A DNA stretch of 64,000 nucleotides from Myxococcota bacterium (GCA_022710975.1 JAKLGA010000015.1:1-64000); one strand, 5' to 3'; shown: positions 8,466-17,957, numbered from the stretch's first letter. Numbers and translations: made by a program. Notes: generated from the letters alone by a model not told the origin.

Positions 8466-9605
8466 TCAGCTCGCGCAGGCCTGGGCCCAGCTCCCGTCCG
8501 GGCAGGGACCGGCGTCCGCGGGCAGCTCCCCGGCCAGCAGGCGCGCCAGGCCGAGGTAGAACTCCCGGTGGCGGAAGTAGGCGTTGCGCGGGTAGGCGAA
8601 GGGCAGGCCGATCTGCTCGACGTGATCGGCCCACACCACGCCCAGGAAGCGCCAGGCCCCGTGCCGGGCCGGGGGGCAGGGGCCGCGCGGCAGGTCGGCC
8701 AGCGCGCGCACCGGCCACTTGGCCGAGCTCAGGGTCACCAGGCCATCCGAGTCCTCGGCCTCGAAGCGCGGGTCGCGGCTCAGCGCCTGGTAGAAGGAGC
8801 GCAGGAAGAAGGTCACCTGGGCCGGATCGGTCCGGCCGGCCACGGAGTACAACCGCACCCCCGGGGGGTCCGGGTGGCGGCGGTTGAACGCCAGCATGGC
8901 GTCCTGGCCGAACTCGCGCAGCGCGGCCCGGCCGTCGGCGCCCTCCCGGCTCAGCCAGGAGACGAGGCGGTTGAAGCGGGGGCCCGCCAGGGTGTCCATG
9001 AGCCACAGGCCGGCGGGGTTGCCCTCGGCGTAGCGCACGCCGTTGTGCGGGCCCGCCACGGTGCACAGCGCCGAGACGCAGTCACGCACCCGCAGCCCGC
9101 GCAGCTCGGCCGGGAACTCCGGCGCGGCGAAGGGGCGCCACAGCCCCATGCCGTTCGAGGACAGCAGGAAGCGCGCGTCCAGGCAGCCCTGGCTGTGGGC
9201 GATGAGGTGCACCGGGCGCCGGGTGCGCAGCACGATCTCGGCGATGGGCGGGTGGCCCCGGCCCGGCCGGGGCCGGAAGGAGCGCGGCGCGCTCGCCAGG
9301 CCCCCGGGCAGCGGGGCGCGGCCGTAGAACCACTGGTAGGCCCGCTGCGCCACCACGTGGAGCGGGTTGACCGTGGGCGCGAAGACCTGGAAGCCCGCCC
9401 TCGAGAGCGCCTGCTCGACGTCGGTGAAGTAGGCGAGCGGCAGCGGCCCGAAGCGGCGGAAGCCGAGGAAACCGTGCATCAGCACCACCGGGTTCGCGCG
9501 GCTCGGGGCCAGCGCGCCCCAGGCGGAGGTCGCCCCGGCGCCGCCTGGCAGCAGCCGCAGGCGGGCGAGCGCCCGGTTCGACTCGATCCTCTCCGCGGGT
9601 TGCAC
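8466..9605 (-). CDS. triacylglycerol lipase-like alpha/beta hydrolase
   Basis: 379 residues from GTG 9605, with GGAGGT 7 bases upstream. Family I (lactonizing) lipase features are HGF oxyanion residues 44-46, the elbow AHSQG (Ser-138), Asp-287 in EDSDGLV and His-328 in ADHVEQIG. SDGLV resembles the Ca-associated NDG(M/L)V segment of Pseudomonas lipases. No signal peptide is visible, unlike secreted relatives, and no foldase gene is nearby. Substrate unknown; long-chain esters are likely. Confidence 0.82.
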   Translation of the reverse strand: MQPAERIESNRALARLRLLPGGAGATSAWGALAPSRANPVVLMHGFLGFRRFGPLPLAYFTDVEQALSRAGFQVFAPTVNPLHVVAQRAYQWFYGRAPLPGGLASAPRSFRPRPGRGHPPIAEIVLRTRRPVHLIAHSQGCLDARFLLSSNGMGLWRPFAAPEFPAELRGLRVRDCVSALCTVAGPHNGVRYAEGNPAGLWLMDTLAGPRFNRLVSWLSREGADGRAALREFGQDAMLAFNRRHPDPPGVRLYSVAGRTDPAQVTFFLRSFYQALSRDPRFEAEDSDGLVTLSSAKWPVRALADLPRGPCPPARHGAWRFLGVVWADHVEQIGLPFAYPRNAYFRHREFYLGLARLLAGELPADAGPCPDGSWAQACAS

Positions 9606-9663
9606 GGCGGGACCTCCACTTCCCGGTGGGGATCACAGCAAGGTGCGTGCCGCGGCGCGGCGA

Positions 9664-9698
9664 ACCGGAAAAGGACCGGAAAAGGTGCCAGCCACCTT
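9664..9698. repeat. REP-like palindromic element with direct repeat
   Basis: An 11-bp sequence (ACCGGAAAAGG) occurs twice in tandem (9664-9674, 9675-9685) and runs into the inverted repeat AAGGTG (9682-9687) / CACCTT (9693-9698) around CCAGC. The core GGTGCCAGCCACC resembles dispersed palindromes I recall from deltaproteobacterial genomes. Single copy in this window. It lies in the 206-bp gap between the lipase start and the BatA stop; I see no gene in that gap. Confidence 0.5.
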
Positions 9699-9811
9699 GC
9701 ATCTGCCTGTTCTGGAATGTCTTTCCCGGCCCACCCGGGGAGTACTCCAGGTGGGGTGCGCGCGTGCGACTTCGCACGACCGTTCGGAAGCGCGCGGGCG
9801 AGGTGGCGGTG

Positions 9812-11920
9812 TCAGCGGCGGATGAGGAGGGCCTCCAGGGTCAACAACCCGAGCGCCAGCAGCAGCAGCAGCCAGGCCTGGGCGCGACCTCCCTCGGCGC
9901 CGGAGCCGGCCAGCCGCAGGCGCGTGCCCTCGCCGACCAGCGACTGCAGGCGCTCGTCCGAGGCCGGGCCGAGATCGAGCTCGGCCCGCGGCGGATGCAC
10001 CAGCAGCGCGGCCGCGGCCCGGGCCCTGAGCGCGGTCTCCCCGCCTGGAGGGAGCTGCTCGAGGGCGTACACGCCCGGCCGGTCGGTTTCGGTGAACGCG
10101 ACCTGGCCGGCGCCGGGCGCGGCCCGCAGCACCCGCGCCTCGCCGTCTGGCCGGCGAACCCGCAGGCCGCCGGCCTCGGGCAGGAGCGGCAGGCGCGCCG
10201 GCTCGCCCACCTCGACCTCCACCGCCGGCTGCTCCTCCAGCCGCCCGGCCAGGTAGGCCGTCGCGCGCTGCAGGAAGGGCAGGAAGGAGGCCCGGGCCGG
10301 CCAGTGGGTCCAGTCCCGATCGAGCGTGGTCGTCAGCAGCATCACCCGGCCCGCCCCGCGCCGGCCCTCCACCAGGGCCGGGGTGCCGTCCGCGTAGCGC
10401 AGCAGCACGCGCACTTCCGGCCCGGCCCGGCCTGGCTCGAGGATGGCCGCGCGGAAGGTGCGCACCGCCTCCAGCGCGCGGCCGCGCTCCGCGGTGAAGG
10501 GCTTCAGCACCGGGTGCGCCGCGTCCAGCTCGCCGAAGCCGAGCCCCTGCCGGTGGACGCCGTCCGGGTCGGGAGGCCCGAGGGCGATCACGTCGCGCAC
10601 CGGCCAGGGCGTGAGCTCGCGCAGCCATTCGTCCGCCCGCTGGGGATCGAGCTGGTCGCCGCAGGCCAGGAACAGCCCGCCCCCGGCCTCGACGAAGGAC
10701 TGCAGCGCCTGGCGCTGCTCCGGGCTCAGCTCGCGCACGTTGGCCAGGAAGACCACCTGCACCCCGTCCAGGTGCTCGGGCCGCAGCCGGTCCGGGGTCA
10801 GGCTCTGGAGCTGGACGGCCGCCTGGGCGCCCCCGTCGGGCGCCAGCGCGCGCTCGAGGTAGAACAGCTCGTCCTGGTGCAGCACCGCGCGCATGTCCCC
10901 GTCGACCAGCAGCACCCGCACGGGGCGCCGGCCCGCGGCCAGGAAGGGGCGGGCGTCGTCCTCGGCCAGCCGGTCCGGAGACAGGGACACCACGCCCAGC
11001 AGCGGCCCGGTGTCGCCCTCGGCGGTGGGCGGGGCCAGGCTGAACAGCTTGGTCAGGGTCTGGCCCGGCTGCAGGCTGGCGAAGCCGCGGGTGGTCGCCT
11101 CGCCCAGGCGCACCTCCAGGGCGAGCTCCGCGGCCGGCGCCTGGCCGGTGTGCTGGAGGCTCACCCGGAGGCCCAGCTGCGCGCCGGCGGGGGCGGCCTC
11201 GACCCCGACCACGGCGTGGTTGTCGCGGCTCTCGTCCGGGGCCACGTCGCGCAGCTCCACCTCCGGGGCCTGGTCGCCGGGCCAGACCACCGGGCCGGAG
11301 AAGGCGTGGGCGGCGCCGTCGGTCAGCAGGAGCACCCGGCCCGGGCTGGCGCCGGGCGCTCCGAGCAGGCCGGCCGCCCGCCCCAGGGCCGCGGACAGGT
11401 CCGAGCGGCCGTGCTCGGGCTGCAGCTCGTCCAGCGCGTCCAGCAGCGCCGCGCGCGAGTCGGTGCAGGGCTCGACCAGCACGCGCGTCTCCCGGCCGGC
11501 CAGGATCAGGCAGGCGCGATCCTGCGGCCCCTGGCCGCGCACGTGCTCGCGGGCCGCCTCGAGCGCCGCCTCGAAGCGCGTGCCCCCCGCGTCGCGGGCG
11601 CGCATGCTGAAGGAGGCGTCCAGCACCAGGACGGTGGTGGTCGGTCCGAGGCCCGCGACCGCCGCGGCGCGTGGCTCCAGGCGGGGTCCGGCCGCGGCCA
11701 GCACCAGGCTGGCCACCAGCGTGGTGCGGATGAGCAGCAGCAGTAGCTGCCTGAGCAGCAGGCGGCGGGCGGTGCGTCTCTGGACGCGCAGCAGGAAGTC
11801 GATGGCGGCGAAGGGACGCCGCCGGGCGCGGTGGCGGTTGATCAGGTGGATGACGATCGGCAGCACCGCGAGCGGCAGCGCCCAGAGCAGCTCGGGGCGG
11901 ACGAAGGACAGCGCGCTCAT
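9812..11920 (-). CDS. BatA-type membrane protein with vWA and GATase-like domains
   Basis: 702 residues. N-terminal double membrane segment (about 8-28 and 55-78) typical of the BatA N-domain, then a von Willebrand A domain with intact MIDAS DASFS (Asp-101, Ser-103, Ser-105). A long beta-rich middle contains RVLLVDGDMRA, the glutamine-amidotransferase-like fold found in these proteins, and a final hydrophobic helix precedes LLIRR. Bat proteins act with MoxR AAA+ ATPases and DUF58 proteins in envelope or stress functions. The ATG at 11920 overlaps the DUF58 stop by 4 bp (ATGA), indicating coupled translation. Confidence 0.88.
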   Translation of the reverse strand: MSALSFVRPELLWALPLAVLPIVIHLINRHRARRRPFAAIDFLLRVQRRTARRLLLRQLLLLLIRTTLVASLVLAAAGPRLEPRAAAVAGLGPTTTVLVLDASFSMRARDAGGTRFEAALEAAREHVRGQGPQDRACLILAGRETRVLVEPCTDSRAALLDALDELQPEHGRSDLSAALGRAAGLLGAPGASPGRVLLLTDGAAHAFSGPVVWPGDQAPEVELRDVAPDESRDNHAVVGVEAAPAGAQLGLRVSLQHTGQAPAAELALEVRLGEATTRGFASLQPGQTLTKLFSLAPPTAEGDTGPLLGVVSLSPDRLAEDDARPFLAAGRRPVRVLLVDGDMRAVLHQDELFYLERALAPDGGAQAAVQLQSLTPDRLRPEHLDGVQVVFLANVRELSPEQRQALQSFVEAGGGLFLACGDQLDPQRADEWLRELTPWPVRDVIALGPPDPDGVHRQGLGFGELDAAHPVLKPFTAERGRALEAVRTFRAAILEPGRAGPEVRVLLRYADGTPALVEGRRGAGRVMLLTTTLDRDWTHWPARASFLPFLQRATAYLAGRLEEQPAVEVEVGEPARLPLLPEAGGLRVRRPDGEARVLRAAPGAGQVAFTETDRPGVYALEQLPPGGETALRARAAAALLVHPPRAELDLGPASDERLQSLVGEGTRLRLAGSGAEGGRAQAWLLLLLALGLLTLEALLIRR

Positions 11921-12813
11921 GGGCGCTCGAGCCGGCGCGCGGACAGGCGCCGCAGCAGGGGTTGGTGGGGCGGCTCGTCCGTGCGGCACAGCTCGTAGCT
12001 CAGGCCGTGCTCGGCCAGCGCCCGGCGCGTGCCTTCTAGGAAGCGGCCCATCTCCTCCAGGTAGGCCGCGCGGATCTCGCGCGGCGAGACCAGCAAGCGC
12101 CGCTCGTCCTCCATGGACTCGAACAGACAGGGCTCGTCGAACGGCAGCGCGAGCTCGTCCGGATCGAGCACGTGGAACACCAGCACCTCGTGCCCGCGGG
12201 CCGCCAGCAGCTGCAGGCCGGTGAGCACCTCCGGATCAGGGTCCAGCAGGTCCGAGAACAGGGCCAGCATGCCACGCCGCCTCACCCGCTCGGCGTAGCG
12301 CGCGGCGGCCTCCCGCAGGCGGGTGGCCCCGGAGGGCCGGGCGCGCTCGAGGGCGGCCACCACCTCGCCCAGGTGCTCGGGGCGGGCCGCGGGCGGGATC
12401 TCGATCGGTGCGCTGCCGCCCAGCACGAGCAGGCCGGCCCCGTCGCCCTGGTGGAGCAGCAAGCTCGCCAGCGAGGCGGCCAGGAGCGAGGCGTAGGCCG
12501 CCTTGGTGAAGCGGCCCGAGGCGTAGCCCATGGAGCCGGACAGGTCCACGGCCACCAGCGCCTGGAGCTCGGTCTCGTCCTCGTAGCGCTTGACCACCAG
12601 CCGGTCGAGGCGGCCCAGCACGCGCCAGTCCAGGTGGCGCAGGTCGTCCCCTGGAGCGTACTCCTTGTGATCGGCGAACTCGGTGCTGGCCCCGCGCCGT
12701 GCCGCGCGGTGCAAGCCGCCCAGCACCCCGTCCACCACTCGCTGGACCTGCACCTGCAGGCCCGCCAGCCGGGCCAGCACGTCTGGATCGAGCGGGGAGG
12801 GCGCCAGCTGCAT
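11917..12813 (-). CDS. DUF58 (vWA-like) protein
   Basis: 298 residues from ATG 12813. The DUF58 signature is clear: ADHKEYAPGDDLRHLDW then RLVVKRYEDE, and the MIDAS DLSGS (Asp-90, Ser-92, Ser-94). Cytoplasmic and probably a partner of the BatA protein encoded downstream. An in-frame ATG at 12822 overlaps the proposed -10 box (12821-12826), so the inner ATG, 7 bases after the -10, is favoured as a leaderless start. The usual MoxR ATPase gene is not in the window; the divergent neighbour is a Ser/Thr kinase instead. Confidence 0.88.
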   Translation of the reverse strand: MQLAPSPLDPDVLARLAGLQVQVQRVVDGVLGGLHRAARRGASTEFADHKEYAPGDDLRHLDWRVLGRLDRLVVKRYEDETELQALVAVDLSGSMGYASGRFTKAAYASLLAASLASLLLHQGDGAGLLVLGGSAPIEIPPAARPEHLGEVVAALERARPSGATRLREAAARYAERVRRRGMLALFSDLLDPDPEVLTGLQLLAARGHEVLVFHVLDPDELALPFDEPCLFESMEDERRLLVSPREIRAAYLEEMGRFLEGTRRALAEHGLSYELCRTDEPPHQPLLRRLSARRLERP

Positions 12814-12820
12814 GGCGCCC

Positions 12821-12850
12821 ATGGTAGGTGCTGGCGTGGCGGAGAGTCAA
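12821..12850 (-). promoter_or_regulatory. candidate promoter of the DUF58-BatA operon (leaderless type)
   Basis: On the minus strand TTGACT (12850-12845), 18 bp, TACCAT (12826-12821). Seven bases then separate the -10 from the ATG at 12813, and no Shine-Dalgarno sequence is visible. Confidence 0.55.
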
Positions 12851-12913
12851 ACGCGGATTTCTTGCGGTCCCCCCTGGGGTTCGCGGTAGACTGGGACGCC
12901 TGGAGGCAGAGGC

Positions 12914-14989
12914 GTGGCGGAGATTTTCGGAAAATTCGAGCTCCAGAGGAAGCTGGCCGTCGGCGGCATGGCGGAGATCTTCCTGGCCAGCGTGCAGGGA
13001 CCGGAGGGCTTCCTCAAGACGGTCGCCATCAAGCGCATCCTGCCTCACCTGACCGAGGATCAGGACTTCATCACCATGTTCCTGGACGAGGCGCGCCTGG
13101 TGGCGCGCTTCAACCACCCGAACATCGTGCAGATCTACGAGCTCGGCGAGGTGGACGGGCGCTACTTCCTGTCCATGGAGTTCGTCCACGGCGTGAGCAT
13201 GTCCAAGGTGCTCAAGGCCTGCCGCAAGGTCGAGCGGCCGCTGCCGCTGGAGTACGGCGCCAAGATCGTGTCTTTCGCCTGCGAGGGCCTGGACTTCGCC
13301 CACAACTTCGCCGACGCCGACGGGCAGCCGCTCAACCTGATCCACCGGGATGTCAGCCCCCAGAACCTCATGCTGTCCTACGACGGCGTGGTCAAGGTGC
13401 TGGACTTCGGCATCGCCAAGGCCGCCGGCAACCTGTTCCAGACCCGCGCCTCGTCCCTGAAGGGCAAGGCCGCCTACATGTCGCCCGAGCAGATCACCCA
13501 GAAGGCGGGGCTGGATCGACGCTCGGACGTGTTCGCGCTCGGCATCGTGCTCTACGAGTTCGCCACCGGGCGGCGCCCGTTCGAGGCGGACACCGAGCTC
13601 GAGCTGATGATGTCCATCGTGCAGAAGCCGTGCCCCGATCCGCGCGCGCTGAATCCGACCCTGCCGGCCGCTTTCACCGCCATCCTGGGGCGCGCCCTGG
13701 CCAAGGATCGCGAGCAGCGCTACCCCTCCTGCCGCGCGCTGCGCGCGGACCTGGAGCAGTTCCTGATCGATCAGCGGCTGATGGTGGACACCTACGCGCT
13801 GAGCGGCTTCGTGCGCGAGCTCATCCCGCCCGGAGACCTGCGCGTGGGCATGACGCTGCCCACCCCGTCGCGCCCGTCGATCAACCGGGAGGAGGTCGAC
13901 GGCGTGCTGAAGGGCGGCCGCTCCGACCCCGGCAAGCCCAGGCCGTCCCCGCACACCCCGACCGGCAGGCGCCCGGCGCCGCCGGTGCAGGAGCAGGAGC
14001 CGGCCACGGTGCTGACGCCCTCCAAGCCGATCTCGGCCCGGCTGGCCGCGCCTGCGGCGCCGGAGCCCCTGGCCGAGACGACCCTGCGGGAGGGCACCGC
14101 CCTGCCGCCGCGCGCCCGGACCGGCGGTCTGCCCTTGGGCTGGATGATGGCCGGCTTCGTGCTGCTGGGGTTGATCGGCGCGGGCGCCGCCTTCCTGTTC
14201 CTGGGGGGCCAGGACCCCGAGCCCCGGGGAGCCGGCCGGGACGCCGGGCTCCAGGAGCCGGGTGGCGTGGACGCCGGCCCGGCCGGGATCGCGATGGAGG
14301 TCGCGGGGCGGGACGCGGGCGCTGGCCCGGGGCAGGAGCCCGACGGGGCCTCGGGGCAGGAGCCCCCGGGCACGGCCCCGGCCGACGCGGGCGTGGCGGA
14401 GGCCCCCCCGGACGCGGGTCCGGCCGCGGACGCCGGTTCACAGGTCGCGGTCGGGCCGGCTCCCAACGGCAAGAAGCCCATCCCCCCGCACCGCAAGAAG
14501 CGCGTGGACCCGACGGAGCCCAGGCCGCCCGTGACGGTCGTCGATCCGCCCAGGCCGGTGGCGGTGGCCGAGGGCAAGGGCAAGCTGGTGGTGGACAGCC
14601 GGCCCTGGACCAACGTCAGCATCGACGGCACCGCCTACGGCACCACCCCGCTGGGCCCTGTGGATCTCGAGGCCGGCCTGCACGAGGTGGAGCTGCACAA
14701 CCGCGCCAGCGGCATCCGGGTGAAGAAGCAGCTCCGCATCCTGGCCGGCCAGACCCAGCGGGTGATGGAGAAGTTCGGCCAGGGCCAGATCCAGGTGTTC
14801 GTGAAGCCCTTCGGCGAGGTGTTCGTCAACGGGGTGAGCAAGGGCATGACGCCGCTGGACGGCCCGGTCACGCTGTACGAGGGCACCCACACGGTGCGGG
14901 TCATCAACAGCAAGGACGGCAAGGAAGAGACCCGCCAGGTGAAGCTCACCGCCGGCCAGAACCAGAAGCTGATCTTCGATCTGAGGTAG
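12914..14989 (+). CDS. Ser/Thr protein kinase with two PEGA domains
   Basis: 691 residues from GTG 12914. Kinase domain at about 8-270: Gly-loop LAVGGMAEIF, Lys-40, catalytic HRDVSPQN (144-151, the myxobacterial variant of HRDLKPxN), DFG 164-166, then MSPEQ. Then come a proline-rich linker, one membrane helix (about 405-430), an Asp/Ala/Gly-rich spacer, and two C-terminal PEGA repeats (about 556-620 and 623-690). In family terms the kinase is cytoplasmic and the PEGA region is outside, where it may sense the envelope. A TAGACT box at 12887-12892 could be the -10. Divergent from the DUF58-BatA operon, 100 bp away. Confidence 0.93.
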   Translation: MAEIFGKFELQRKLAVGGMAEIFLASVQGPEGFLKTVAIKRILPHLTEDQDFITMFLDEARLVARFNHPNIVQIYELGEVDGRYFLSMEFVHGVSMSKVLKACRKVERPLPLEYGAKIVSFACEGLDFAHNFADADGQPLNLIHRDVSPQNLMLSYDGVVKVLDFGIAKAAGNLFQTRASSLKGKAAYMSPEQITQKAGLDRRSDVFALGIVLYEFATGRRPFEADTELELMMSIVQKPCPDPRALNPTLPAAFTAILGRALAKDREQRYPSCRALRADLEQFLIDQRLMVDTYALSGFVRELIPPGDLRVGMTLPTPSRPSINREEVDGVLKGGRSDPGKPRPSPHTPTGRRPAPPVQEQEPATVLTPSKPISARLAAPAAPEPLAETTLREGTALPPRARTGGLPLGWMMAGFVLLGLIGAGAAFLFLGGQDPEPRGAGRDAGLQEPGGVDAGPAGIAMEVAGRDAGAGPGQEPDGASGQEPPGTAPADAGVAEAPPDAGPAADAGSQVAVGPAPNGKKPIPPHRKKRVDPTEPRPPVTVVDPPRPVAVAEGKGKLVVDSRPWTNVSIDGTAYGTTPLGPVDLEAGLHEVELHNRASGIRVKKQLRILAGQTQRVMEKFGQGQIQVFVKPFGEVFVNGVSKGMTPLDGPVTLYEGTHTVRVINSKDGKEETRQVKLTAGQNQKLIFDLR

Positions 14990-15017
14990 CTCCAGAGCAC
15001 CGGACGGTGCCCAGGAA

Positions 15018-15037
15018 GCGGCCGCGGCGCAGGCCGC
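15018..15037. terminator. hairpin between convergent genes
   Basis: GCGGCC (15018-15023) pairs with GGCCGC (15032-15037) around an 8-base loop, midway between the stops of the kinase and the convergent lipoprotein. No U tract; it could serve both strands. Confidence 0.35.
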
Positions 15038-15058
15038 CCCCTTCCCGCGGCGGTCGGC

Positions 15059-16360
15059 TCACTCCGGCAGGCGCGTCTCCGGGAGCGGCAGGTCGAGCAG
15101 GGTGGCGCCAGCGGGCGCGATCGGCACCTCGAACTCTCCCAGGTCGAGCGGGGTGGCGCCCACCCGGGCGCGGAAACCGACGGTGTTGTCGCAGGCCGGC
15201 AGGCCCGCCACGGCGTAGTAGCCCTTGTTCGTGGTGGCCGCCAGGGAGAGGTCGGGCACCAGGACCGAGGGGTTCTCCGCGAAGTAGTAGGCGGTCCCGG
15301 GCGCGACCGGGGGCAGGGAGGTGCCCGCGGTCACCTGGCCCAGCGGCTGGCGGTTCGGCGCGCTGCAGTCCTGCACCCGGCCGAGCAGCAGGCCGCGGCG
15401 CTCGTCCCAGCCCTCGAAGAGCTGGGAGGTGTAGCTCGCGAAGGCGCTCTGGCGCAACACGACCAGGGTGCGGGTGAGCTGCCCGGCCGCGCACAGGTCC
15501 GCGCGCAGGTCCACGGCCGGGTGCAGCGTGGTCACCGTGGGCGCGCCGTCGGAGAGCTGGCCCGCCTCGATCTCGAGCAGGTAACGCTGGTTGGTCGGCA
15601 GGTCGGCGAACTCGTACACCCCGTTCGCATCCGGGCCGGTGGTGACCTGGGTCGTGGCGATCTCGTCCCAGGGTGGGCGGCCCTGCCGCAGGCGGACGAA
15701 CAGGCCGGGCGTGAGATCCGGATCGTTCAGCGGGAAGACGCTCACCCGCCCTCCCAGGGAGCAGGCGGCCGGGCTGGCGGGCGGCGCCGGGGGCGGCGTG
15801 GCGAAGCACACCACCTGCGGGGCGCCGTCCGGGGCGGTCACGGCCGCGGCCGGATCGGGCACGCACGCGCGCCCCACGCAGCCGCCGCCGGGGCAGCCGG
15901 CCGGCGCGCAGGCCGGCCCGGGGCGGCACAGGCCGGTGCCCGCGTCGCACACCGCGCCCGCGTCCAGGCAGTCGGCGCTCTGCGCGCAGCCCAGGGCGCA
16001 GGCGCCCGTGTCCGGGTTGCAGCTCGCCCCGGCCTCGCAGCTCGCGCTCACCCGGGTCGAGTGGCCGTCCTGCTCGCAGACCTCCGCCCAGGCCTGGCCG
16101 CCCTCGGGGCACAGCGCCGCGTCGGGCTGGCAGGCGAAGGCCGCCTGCGCCGGCTGGCAGGTGCCCGCCCGCTCGGTGGCGCTGACCGGGCGGAGCACGC
16201 ACACCAGCCCGGACGGACAGGCGTGGTCCGGGTCGCAGCCCTTGCCCTCGAGCCCGAGCTCGTCGAGCACGCAGGCGCCGCCCAGGGCGCCGAGCCCCGG
16301 GAGCGCGAGGCCGAGCAGCGCGAGGCCCCGCCAGGCGCGTGGACCGCGGCCGGCGCTCAC
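15059..16360 (-). CDS. Cys-rich lipoprotein, third gene of the TPR-lipoprotein operon
   Basis: 433 residues from GTG 16360; GTGA (16357-16360) overlaps the stop of the upstream gene. Signal peptide with lipobox LGGAC, then CVLDELGLEGKGCD and a Cys-dense region (about 30-165), followed by a beta-rich domain with YEFADLPTNQRYLLEIE, the kind of segment found in carboxypeptidase-regulatory-like (transthyretin-fold) domains. It is a paralogue of the preceding gene: both mature N-termini read CVLDE-x5-GK-x-CD with CPxGxxC following. Function unknown; probably surface or periplasmic. Confidence 0.75.
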   Translation of the reverse strand: MSAGRGPRAWRGLALLGLALPGLGALGGACVLDELGLEGKGCDPDHACPSGLVCVLRPVSATERAGTCQPAQAAFACQPDAALCPEGGQAWAEVCEQDGHSTRVSASCEAGASCNPDTGACALGCAQSADCLDAGAVCDAGTGLCRPGPACAPAGCPGGGCVGRACVPDPAAAVTAPDGAPQVVCFATPPPAPPASPAACSLGGRVSVFPLNDPDLTPGLFVRLRQGRPPWDEIATTQVTTGPDANGVYEFADLPTNQRYLLEIEAGQLSDGAPTVTTLHPAVDLRADLCAAGQLTRTLVVLRQSAFASYTSQLFEGWDERRGLLLGRVQDCSAPNRQPLGQVTAGTSLPPVAPGTAYYFAENPSVLVPDLSLAATTNKGYYAVAGLPACDNTVGFRARVGATPLDLGEFEVPIAPAGATLLDLPLPETRLPE

Positions 16361-17952
16361 TTGGCCCTCGGGTGGTTGGGCTTCTCGAACAGCACCAGGC
16401 TGGCCGAGCCCGGGAACACCCGCACCGGGCGGAGCCACAGGGAGACCGGCAGGCCCGCGGACAGGGCCCAGGCGGCCACCAGCCCGCGGATGGGGGTGGC
16501 GTTCGCGGCGCCGAACCAGCCGTTCTGGCTGGTCTCGGTGAGGTCGACGTTGGGCACGGCCGGCTGCGGATCCAGGTAGAAGAAGTGCTCGTGCGGCAGG
16601 CTCAGCCCGCCCACCGCGTGCCAGATGCGCGCGCCGTCGCAGTCCTTGGCCTGGGCCAGGACCACGCCCTTGGCCGGATCGGTGTCGGCCAGGCCGGCCG
16701 GATCGGCGTACCCGTCGTAGGAGTCCTGGTAGATGGCGGGCAGCGACAGGCTGAGCTCGCCCGAGGCGTCGCCGCACTCGTCCGCGTTCAGGTACACGCC
16801 GAAGGTGAGCAGGCGGGCGAAGCCGTAGACGAGCGGGACGACGGTGCCAGGCCGGGCCAGGACCTCGAACACCAGCTCGGTGTTGGTGGGGAGATCGACG
16901 AAGCGGTAGTGGCCGTAGCCGTTCGCGCCGGCGTCTGCCTGGAAGGCCTGCAGGCTCTGGCCCAGCTCCCCGTCCAGGACGGCCTCCTGGCGGTGGACGC
17001 GCACGGTCAGCCCCACCGTGTCCGGCGTGCCGGCGCGGCTGAAGAACTCGGTCACCAGCCCCTCCACGTTGCAGGTGGCCGGGGTGGCCGAGGGCTGGAC
17101 CGGCTCGCTCACGTAGCAGCCCATGGCCGAGGGCTCCACGGGATCGGAGGAGGTGGTGGCCTCGACCGTCGGCTGCTCCAGGCACACGCCGTCCGTGCCC
17201 TCCAGGTGGCAGCCTGTCGAGCCCGCGCAGTCCGAGTCCGAGGTGCACAGCCCCATGGACACGCACTTGCGCTCGCCCTGGTCGCACGACTCGCCGGTCC
17301 AGGCGGCGCAATCCGCGTCGTGATCGCAGTAGGGCTTGCAGCTCACGTCCCACGGGTCGCAGTACCCGCCGTCGCCCGCGCAGTCCTCCTGGACCAGCTC
17401 CAGGTGGGACAGCGGATCGCAGATCATCAGCCGGGTGAAGGTGTTGTTGCAGCGCACCTCCCCCAGGGGGGTGCAATCGCCCAGCAGCTCGCAGCGGCTG
17501 TCGGCGGGGTCGCAGTACATGCCCGTGGGGCAGTCGGCGGGTTCGTCGCACTGGGCCACGCAGGCGGGCGCGCCCGCGGGGGGCGCCAGGCAGTAGGAGC
17601 CCGCGCCGCACACGACCTCGTTCCAGCCGCTGCCCTCGGCGTCGCAGCGCTCGAGCGCCAGGCCATCCGCCCGGCAGCGCGCCTCGTCCGGGCTGCAGGC
17701 CGGCCCGCCGTCGTCGGCGCCGTCCGCCCCGTCCCCGTCGTCCTCTCCGTCGCTGCCGTCGCCGCCATCGGCGAGCCCGGGTGCGCAGCCCTGGATGCCG
17801 GAGACGGTCCTGCAGTTGTAGCCGGCCGGGCAGGGGTGCGTCTCGTCGCAGGCCTTCCCGGTCGGGTCCATCTCGTCGAGCACGCAGCCGAGCCCCGCCA
17901 GTAGCAGGCCGGCCCAGGCGAGGATCCAGCGGGGGGAAGGGGTGGCCCGCAT
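16357..17952 (-). CDS. Cys-rich lipoprotein, second gene of the TPR-lipoprotein operon
   Basis: 531 residues from ATG 17952. A GTG at 17961 is in frame and overlaps the upstream stop as GTGA, so the true start may be either. The signal peptide ends LLAGLGC. An Asp/Gly-rich linker (GDGSDGEDDGDG) and some 25 Cys residues follow, then beta-rich segments including YGHYRFVDLPTNTELVFEV, shared with the downstream paralogue. The Cys pattern resembles lipoproteins that are frequent and uncharacterised in myxobacteria. Membrane-anchored, role unknown. Confidence 0.75.
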   Translation of the reverse strand: MRATPSPRWILAWAGLLLAGLGCVLDEMDPTGKACDETHPCPAGYNCRTVSGIQGCAPGLADGGDGSDGEDDGDGADGADDGGPACSPDEARCRADGLALERCDAEGSGWNEVVCGAGSYCLAPPAGAPACVAQCDEPADCPTGMYCDPADSRCELLGDCTPLGEVRCNNTFTRLMICDPLSHLELVQEDCAGDGGYCDPWDVSCKPYCDHDADCAAWTGESCDQGERKCVSMGLCTSDSDCAGSTGCHLEGTDGVCLEQPTVEATTSSDPVEPSAMGCYVSEPVQPSATPATCNVEGLVTEFFSRAGTPDTVGLTVRVHRQEAVLDGELGQSLQAFQADAGANGYGHYRFVDLPTNTELVFEVLARPGTVVPLVYGFARLLTFGVYLNADECGDASGELSLSLPAIYQDSYDGYADPAGLADTDPAKGVVLAQAKDCDGARIWHAVGGLSLPHEHFFYLDPQPAVPNVDLTETSQNGWFGAANATPIRGLVAAWALSAGLPVSLWLRPVRVFPGSASLVLFEKPNHPRAK

Positions 17953-17957
17953 GCCCG

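Noticed and set aside
9560-9605. tRNA-like TTCGA segment
   Set aside because: It lies inside the lipase coding region and no cloverleaf can be built around it.
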